Below are positions 57,411 through 64,000 of a stretch of DNA of 64,000 bases, one piece after another. Location: assembly GCA_033439255.1 (NCBI GenBank), contig CM065884.1, positions 3,086,320 to 3,150,319 on the forward strand, written 5' to 3'. The stretch's first letter is position 1. Every line of letters starts with the position of its first letter. The stretch comes from Hericium rajendrae. Lineage: Eukaryota; Basidiomycota; Agaricomycetes; Russulales; Hericiaceae. The translations under genes and the position numbers were made by a program. The notes under the pieces are model-generated. The model was given only the letters and a program-made list of their open reading frames with translations, did not search any database and was not told the DNA's origin.

Positions 57411-58697
57411 CTACGAAATTCCAGGTCCCATTGCCTCCCACACTAAGAATCCGACACCCCATGGCCCAACACGTGCCAACGTTCGCAAGGCAGCGCGGAT
57501 CCTCCGTCGTCCAGAGCTTGTGCCATGGTGGTCTGGAGAAGTTGCTTCTGGGTTGCGGAAAAGCGAAAGGAAGCCATCTGCGCGAACTTTTCGAAGGAGC
57601 ACGCTGACAGCAAAATGTCTTGCCGTATGCGTGGTATTAGAATGTACCCGATCGAGATAGACGGCTCTTCTTGCGGCATCCCATGGTCTGCTCATGATCT
57701 CATAGCTCAAACCCGCAAAGGCTCCTCCTGATACCAAGGCGACACCATGGACAACTCGAGGAGCATGGCGCCGAACAGAATGACCATGGTCCTCTCCATA
57801 GTCATAATGTTGAACCATGTTCTGCGTGATTAGCTTCAAGTTAGTTGCGACCCGCCTAGTTACTTCGAATATCGAGAAGAAGGCAGCAAAGCCTGGAATC
57901 GTGCATGACGCAGCTCAGTAAGTTGCCCCGCTAGGGACGAGGAAGATCCATACCAAAGATGTCTTTGGCTAGACCCCAGCCCCAGCCATCCCATCCCCTC
58001 CCAGCCATATCCCGGACGTCCCTCATCCAAGTCCTGATTTGCCTGATATCCTCCAAGTTCGCGTTCCTGACATTGATATTCCGATCTGATCTTGCAGGGG
58101 CCGTACCTCGGAAGACCTCCTTCCAGGCATGAGACCAGCCTCCAGATTTAGCAGAACCGCCTTCAATTGCCAAACGCAGATTCTCGGCAGGAGCAGCGAT
58201 AATCGCCTGGCTCCCACCCGCGATGGCACCAGATAACGCGGCATTCACTATTGGATATGCAGCCATCTGCGGCTCGAGGAGGGACGATGCCTCGGCGTAT
58301 GAGGTCCAGAGGACTGTCCCAAGTACAGCGTTTACGACGAGCGGAGGGACAAAGTGTTTCGGGATGACCATAAACTAGAAGCAAAGGGAAACGTTATCGT
58401 ATATCATGAGTGAGAAGACTATTAGACGTACCCCTTGCGCCTTCACAAGCCCTGTGACAAACTGCGGCGTCAGAGAAGCCCCTTCTCTAGACGCCAATCC
58501 TCGGAGAGAATGCCATCCACTGACTATGGATGCGTCAACGATGAATTCATTCTGACCACAGCGCCTGCCTATTCACTCTTTGATGGCCTGAACAAACGTA
58601 CTGGACGAGAAAAATATAACGCAATGCTTCGTGTCAATGTTCGGGCGATCGCGGTATATAGTGAGTTGGTGGCCTCCTTCGGTGCATCATCCGACAT
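57411..58697 (-). CDS. Mitochondrial-carrier-like membrane protein
   Basis: Four exons from ATG at 58697 to the stop at 57411. The N-terminus is MSDDAPKEATNSLYTAIART, then LYFSRPVRLFRPSKISGWHS; an intron of about 50 nt splits the Lys-Ile-Ser codons. Carrier-like repeats follow: PQFVTGLVKAQG, MVIPKHFVPPLVVNAVLGTV, AALSGAIAGGSQAIIAAPAE, GLAKDIFGFAAFFSIFEVTR, ALVSGGAFAGLSYEIMSRPW, and a C-terminal helix ending WEAMGPGIS. The spacing and Pro-Ala-Glu or Arg-Pro turns resemble the mitochondrial carrier fold, but the classic PxD/ExxK signatures are degenerate, so the substrate is open. Confidence 0.8.
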
Positions 58698-58969
58698 CCA
58701 CGAGTGCGACACGACTGGCGTCTAGGTAATGAGATGCAAAGAGCACCAATCGCCAAGTGCAAGGGTGGAAAGGACTGTCCAGCGGACTCCGTGGTGAAGG
58801 TAGGTCAAGAGCAAGAATGAAAGTTACGTAACCTCCATTTGTCGACTTGACTTCGAGTGCCACGACCAGCAACTTCAGAGAGCGCTCGAGCAGCCCGCAC
58901 AAGTACGTGAGTATCCTTTATTAGCCGTTTTCAAAGCTTGCAGACCTGATTGATTATAGGAGAAACTAC

Positions 58970-59888
58970 ATGCAAGCTTTTCGCGCCGCATTCCGTTGTC
59001 CTTCGAAATCAAGATGGTGTGAGCTCGGAAGCACCTTGAACAGATATTATTCTGTCGACGCTGTGGCATCCAGCGGAATATGCCCAAAGGACTTTCAGTT
59101 TCTGCCTAACTTTCTATCACTGGAGGAACAACGGGTACTGCTGGCTGCGTCTTTGGAGAAGCTGAACCAGACCGAAAGACGAAGCATGCGGCGCCGTCGC
59201 ACTCAATATCTATCTTCGCTACCGGAACAGCCCAAAAATGCCGGCGCAATTCACGAGCAATTTCTACCAGACGAGTATTACGAATTTGAGGAGGTCTGTA
59301 CGCCGTAAGCCCTGGAGTGCTCATGCTAATACGCGTTACAGGGACATTTCGATGGCGTCATAAAGCGCTTTCGAGAGATGCACGTCTCATCTTGGGAAAG
59401 CGTCGAGTCGCCAATGCTTGTGAAGATACTGGACCGCTTGCGGGCCATCTGTCCTACGCAAGACGATACCCAAACACATCTTTTGCACTTAGCTTCGGAT
59501 GGCGAGATTTATCCTCATGTGGATAATGTAGACGCCAGCGGCTCCTGGATTCTGGGCGTGAGTCTAGGCGCAAACCGCGTCTTGAACCTGCAATCGGTAG
59601 AAGGTGCCCCGCAAAACAAGTTTCAGCTCTTGGTGCCGTCGGGCAGCCTTTACATACAGAAGTGCGTGGCGAGCGCGCATATATTATTGTCAGCTGATTG
59701 AGGATTTACAGAGACGACGTTCGGTACCAGTATAATCATTCTGTCCTTCGGCCAATGACGTTTATGGGACGAGATCTGCTCGCAGGCCAACGGGTTAGTC
59801 TCATGATCAGGGTATGTCGGCAGACGCACTGCTCCGACTAATATAAATTAATATGCATTGCTTGCAGGATCGAAAGCCAGTATCATAG
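58970..59888 (+). CDS. ALKBH7-like 2OG-Fe(II) dioxygenase
   Basis: Four exons (58970-59293, 59342-59661, 59712-59811, 59868-59888) give 254 residues. The basic, Arg-rich N-terminus (MQAFRAAFRCPSKSRW) suits mitochondrial import. The core has DFQFLPNFLSLEEQRVLLAA, LHLASDGEIYPHVDNVDASG (iron ligands His and Asp), SLYIQKDDVRYQYNHSV (third His) and GQRVSLMIRDRKPVS (2OG-binding Arg). The lack of a nucleotide-recognition lid and the short C-terminus resemble ALKBH7 rather than DNA-repair AlkB. ALKBH7 in animals acts in mitochondria in cell-death and fat metabolism. Confidence 0.9.
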
Positions 59889-60066
59889 CATTATTACTGC
59901 TATATTCAATGAACTCATACCCTTATAATGGTGACAATATGTTACAACCGGACGGTCTTCCCTTCCCAAAATAAAGCATGCACAGCACACACCAGTTATG
60001 TGTGTGTTAACCATATTTCCACTAGGAGCCACTTGACTGTCGTCAAGAAGCTAGTCGGGACGACAT

Positions 60067-61548
60067 TCAGTAGGTCGTGTAGCAAAGAGTGTAAACCGAT
60101 GGAATAGATGGGCTTTGGATATCTGTTGACATGCGCTCTTCGACTTTCAAGATGAAATAGAGATATGATGGGACTGACCGTGATTGTACTGCAACTTGAG
60201 TAGCATGAACAATTTCTTTCTCGCTGACAGCGAGATGCTTATGTATCCACGAAATTGCTTTTCTCAATCGCACTTGTGTCACTGGATTTAGATGAAAAGA
60301 CACGCGTCACGACACCGGTCCGAGAAAGAGACCGCAGCTCACCAGGCAGGCGCGTTGTTTTCTCCCCCAAAAGCTGACTCCTACAACCCACACGCGTTAT
60401 GTATCAGCATTCGTCCCGACAATGCCGAAGACAAAGACATGCCTCCTTTTAAGATCATCCGATCTTTCATATGAAAGAGGTGATGCTTCTGCTATCGGTC
60501 CTGTGACTATTGATGTCACCCTGATACCATATGGCTGTAGGGCGTCGCAAAGATGTCGTGTAACAGCACGGCGGGCTCCTTCTATAGAGAACCCGAAGTT
60601 GTTTCCATCTAAAACACATCAGTTTCTCCACGAACCTTTTGGAGAAAATATTTACCTTCTAAGCTCGGAGAAATAATAATGATTCGGCCAGAAGTTTCCC
60701 GCAGCATCCGCGTATAGTCGTGGGCCATTAATATTGGCTCCGTGACCTGAGAGAGTACCCTTTTCCTCCACCGATCTTCCTCAGCGGAACATTCGGAGCA
60801 TACATCAACGGCCCCGGACGTCAAATTATGGAGCAATATATGTGAAGACAGCGAGTCTCGGCCTGGGGCTGGAGATACTACCAGAGCTACGAGCTTCAGC
60901 TTGTAATTTTGGCAGTAGGTTTGGACCGTCTCAAGCGCGCGCTGTCGCTGAGAGTTGGACCAGATGTCAAGTGACACGGGAGCTATCAGGCCCCACGGCA
61001 AGGATCGTCTTCGTTCCTTGCGGTTATGCCACATGTAGAGAAGCTTAACGCCAGATAAGAACTTCTCTTGCGCACGAAGAATCAGAAGCTTACTGAAGAC
61101 ACGTTGTCCTGCTCGTGGGGACCATGTCCAGATTGTTCTTCAGCCTGATTAGGGCACAGCGCGAAAACTGTATACCCTAGCTCTGAAAATTGCAGAGCTA
61201 TACTTCTTCCAACACCTTTTTACAATGTAGGGCATGTGAGATGCCGCATGGAAGGATGGACGCACCTTCCTGGACACCAAGGACGAGTATAGCGCTGCTG
61301 TCCGGGCTGTACGTTTCGCAAGGTCGTATCCTGCAAATCTCCAACAAAATATCAAAGATGGATGATGAGAATGACTCAGAAACAAGAATCGCTCGGCGAA
61401 AAAGCCCAAGCAATGCCCCAAGCATACATTCCACAAGGCGCAAAATCATCGATACGACCGAGGAGGATGCTGGGCTCTCCGGTGTTTTCGGCCGCCCAGA
61501 TCTATCAAGTGAAGATGAATGCATGTGCTGAGATGAGTGAGACTTCAT
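60067..61548 (-). CDS. Rossmann-fold protein of the DUF1776 type (short-chain dehydrogenase-like)
   Basis: A multi-exon gene read from about 61548 to 60067. A hydrophobic N-terminal stretch (MILRLVECMLGALLGLFRRA) precedes SAILVLGVQEGVGRSIALQF, a glycine-rich nucleotide loop, then LGYTVFALCPNQ. Further exons give LLYMWHNRKERRRSLPWGLI, LETVQTYCQNYKLKLVALVV, GNNFGFSIEGARRAVTRHLC and YGIRVTSIVTGP, an SDR-like core, then an RKAISWIHKHLAVSEKEIVH helix. This matches a fungal family of unknown function. Exact 5' and 3' ends and the last two exons are uncertain. Confidence 0.7.
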
Positions 61549-62865
61549 ATCTCAGGCCGCCCAGGATATTGGGGGAATGGTAGTGAAGGCGCGCAGCAGG
61601 GATGGAAGCTAATACGGACCTCAGACCTGACGTCGGCCCTTATACCAGGCACATGGGTCGTGAGATCAGGATAAGATAAGATTTTGAGATGCATCTCAGA
61701 TCTGCTCAAGCGATCCTCAGCAATTGATGCCGAGCCAAATTTGCTTCCGTCTCGACCACCAGAACGTACTACGTTGCAACTCGCTCATCCCCTACTTACG
61801 TCTCCAACAACGCCTCGCCGTCCTGAGAGGTAAAATTATACCGACGCTCCTTATTTTATTTATAACCGCCCTCGGTGACTAACACCTCAGCCGGATTTTT
61901 TGACTCCCAAACATCACAGAACTTGCTGAATGAGACACGCATGCTGGCGTATGTCATTTCGTTCACACCTCGGCCCTGTTCGACGGACGTGAGGCCTTTC
62001 TAAAATTCGTGCTTCGGCCGACTGCTGAAGTGATCGAGCCGTAGGCCGCCGCTTGTAGGTCCTTCGGCATTTGGGAAAATGTGCGGTGAGTAAGGTTCAT
62101 GTAGGGGTTTGTGCCTCAGGCTTGGGTAATGGACATGGAGAAGTACTCAGCCAGCAGCATGCCCAGATGAACAGCATCCGATCAGTTCTTGCACTGCTGG
62201 GCGATCGTGCGCTTCAATCTTGCGCCCATCGACCAGCATCATCTGCTTCTTCCGTGGACAACGTGCAGTTGTACTGCATCCGCTTGATGGTGTAGGCCAG
62301 ACTTGATGCACTTTTTCATGACAGACGACGGCGACAGACGGACACTGGGGCATTATCGGCGAGGGAAGTTCGCTCTTATACAGTCTGGAGCCCAGGCGCT
62401 TGGACGAAGCTAATTACAGACTTGTGAATCCCTTCTCCGTGTGACACTTCCAACGTTATAACTGGTCCATCTCATAGGACTGGACTTCCCCCACGATCTC
62501 GAGGCACACGGGTACTTCGAGAAGTCTTGATCCCATACTTGACGTCATGGCGCAGAAAATCCCTGCGACTTCTGAAGCCTCAAATAATTACTGATTATCT
62601 CCACTCGCACTCCGAGGAGAAGACACAGAACGAAGTCTATCTGATACATATCTGGGAATAGGAAGCAACGATACAATGTCTAGTAAGCGTCCAACACTCG
62701 CGAATGCATCAAGAAGTCCGTGTGATAGCTACAGTGCTACAGTCCTAAATAAAGCCGAGAGAAAAAAGACGGCACCATCTAGTGCTGCTGGCCGTGATCG
62801 GCGTTGAGGAGATCGGCACTGTGGGCGCAGAGTTATTCCAGCGCCCAAATCGCGATAGCGACCAC
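61549..62865. other. 1.3-kb stretch with no supported gene
   Basis: Promoter side of the DUF1776-like gene and 3' side of the 51-residue gene. Short frames (for example 62071-62295 plus and 62353-62147 minus) show no domain or consistent splice partners. Confidence 0.4.
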
Positions 62866-63128
62866 TTACGGGAGATTCACGGTCGTGTTGGTGCCTTCAA
62901 GGCGAAGCGTGACGATCTGGGTGCCCTAGAAGTATGTGTTAGAAGATTCAGGCCGGAGACACGAAACCTTGCGCGTACATCGGCCTGGATGCTGGTGCTT
63001 TGGACCCGCCCGTACACGACGGTCCCGTTCGAGTCCCAGAAGAAGACGCGGGCGCCATTCTGCCGAAGCGGGTCAGAAACGACCGACGAGCGTCCCGGAG
63101 CAGCGCTGCTTACCGCGAAGTTGTTCAT
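62866..63128 (-). CDS. Small conserved-looking protein, 51 residues
   Basis: Three exons (63128-63114, 63059-62979, 62925-62866) join in phase 0 with GT-AG borders (GTAAGC...GGCAG and GTACGC...TCTAG). The product starts MNNFANGARVFFWDSNGTVV, continues YGRVQSTSIQAD, then GTQIVTLRLEGTNTTVNLP and stops. There is no signal peptide or membrane span. Alternating hydrophobic residues and a Gly-Thr turn suggest a small all-beta fold such as an SH3-like barrel. It resembles short, uncharacterised basidiomycete proteins as I remember them; function unknown. Unspliced frames over this stretch on both strands are shadows. Confidence 0.65.
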
Positions 63129-64000
63129 AGCCGAAATAGTAGCTAGGAGTGTCCTCTGTGAGGTGAAGCTGGGCTTCGAGTGCTGTAAAGTGTTGCGCCT
63201 CCCTCGCACCCTTTTATAACGGTGCAAATTACCACGCAGAAAAGAAAGGAATTCTTACCGGACGTCACACTCGATGCACGACGGGAATGGGTATCCCAAG
63301 CACAGGAAGTCCGAATGAACAGAAACGTCCTGATCTGTATGAAGGGAGCGTCGTTAATGTTATAGGATAATTCGGGACGCTTACGGAATGACTTGTCCAC
63401 ACCCAGGTCCAGGTCGTAACGAGGAGTTAGGAGATGGCGGCAGAATTAGGATGCGCCGCAGAAGAAGCATGCTTCACCTGGGGGGGGGGTGAAATATCGG
63501 ATACAGCGACACAAAATCGGTCGAGGCCTTCGAAGCCTCGCGCGAAGCACCAAGCCAGTGGGCAGCTGTGGTAAATGAAGGCTCCGAGTATCGTTCATGA
63601 AACGAGACAAATTACCGCAGAACACTGAACAGATAGAAGTTCTAGGCACGAGTGAATAGACACGTAATCAAAATGGATGCAGAAGAGACCTCTTGCTGCT
63701 CGAGCGTGTGCATGCTCGGCGGCAGGCAGCTGGAGGAGGCAAAGACAGAGGCGCAGTCGAATATAAGATGATCTGCACTACACCGCTTGAGCGCACGAAG
63801 GTGACAGGGCTGGTATTCATAGCACAAAAGGCTGGGCAGCGGAGGGAGGGTGTTCCCATGGATCGGTGGAGGAAGCGGCGTGGCATCGGAGTGGATCGAC
63901 GCAAGGATCTGAGGCTGTTGATTTCGATGCACACGAGGCTCGAGACGAGCTCCCGGTTCATCACGCGTAGCAACGAATCAGGAGTGAGGCCCATTCTCAC
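63129..64000. other. Window end, no supported gene
   Basis: A frame open to the window edge (64000-63668, minus) and an overlapping one (63932-63642) have no recognisable domain. A run of about 10 G lies at 63481-63490. A gene may begin beyond the edge. Confidence 0.35.

Noticed and set aside
56974-57660. 228-codon plus-strand ORF
   Set aside because: No domain, and its last 250 bp are antisense to the carrier-like gene whose splicing and homology are clear. Kept only as part of an unexplained region.
63668-64000. 110-codon minus ORF open to the window edge
   Set aside because: No domain and two other overlapping frames of similar length; cannot be supported without the sequence beyond the edge.

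Overview
The window is nuclear DNA of a basidiomycete fungus, most likely an Agaricomycete. Three things point there. Genes are split by many 45-65 nt introns. The protein families are fungal (Zn2Cys6 factor, DUF1776-type, CUE-AlkB-GRF, NOP16, QCR10, MSS51). The repeats are a LINE with RNase H, a chromodomain Ty3/Gypsy element and a Tc1 element. The left 14.6 kb is a transposon island; the rest is gene-dense. I assembled exons by hand, requiring GT-AG splicing, frame continuity and conserved protein motifs.

Island (1-14.6 kb): a LINE whose 5' end is outside the window (1-4567) carries a solo LTR (2009-2431) in its ORF. It ends in a poly-A tail that abuts the truncated 3' LTR of a minus-strand chromovirus (4568-11337). 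That chromovirus sits inside an older, C-to-T decayed LTR of its own family (11338-11494). An AT-rich stretch follows, with a foldback repeat and a complete but broken Tc1 element (12828-14405) lodged in a second inverted-repeat element.

Genes, left to right: YPT1/RAB1 GTPase (-), membrane-anchored A1 aspartic protease (+), zinc-ribbon protein (-), Zn2Cys6 transcription factor (-), NOP16 (-), QCR10 (+), HAD hydrolase (-), penta-EF-hand protein (+), long-chain acyl-CoA synthetase (+), Ser/Pro-rich protein (-), MFS transporter (+), M24B peptidase (-), CUE-AlkB-GRF dioxygenase (+), HIS3 (+), M13 peptidase (-), MSS51 (+), CDC45 (+), phospholipid scramblase (-), mitochondrial IF-2 (+), CHORD-CS protein (-), mitochondrial-carrier-like protein (-), ALKBH7-like protein (+), DUF1776-like protein (-), and a 51-residue orphan (-). 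These are mostly single-copy housekeeping genes and do not form a metabolic cluster. Several serve mitochondria (QCR10, MSS51, IF-2, scramblase, carrier, ALKBH7-like).

The most unusual signals concern splicing. The acyl-CoA synthetase frame closes only if a single-nucleotide exon (30218) is spliced between two introns. HIS3 appears to contain an AT-AC intron (40469-40530) with U2-like sites. YPT1 needs two GC-AG introns. Exons of 7-22 nt occur in several genes. I saw no CRISPR array, rRNA or convincing tRNA gene.
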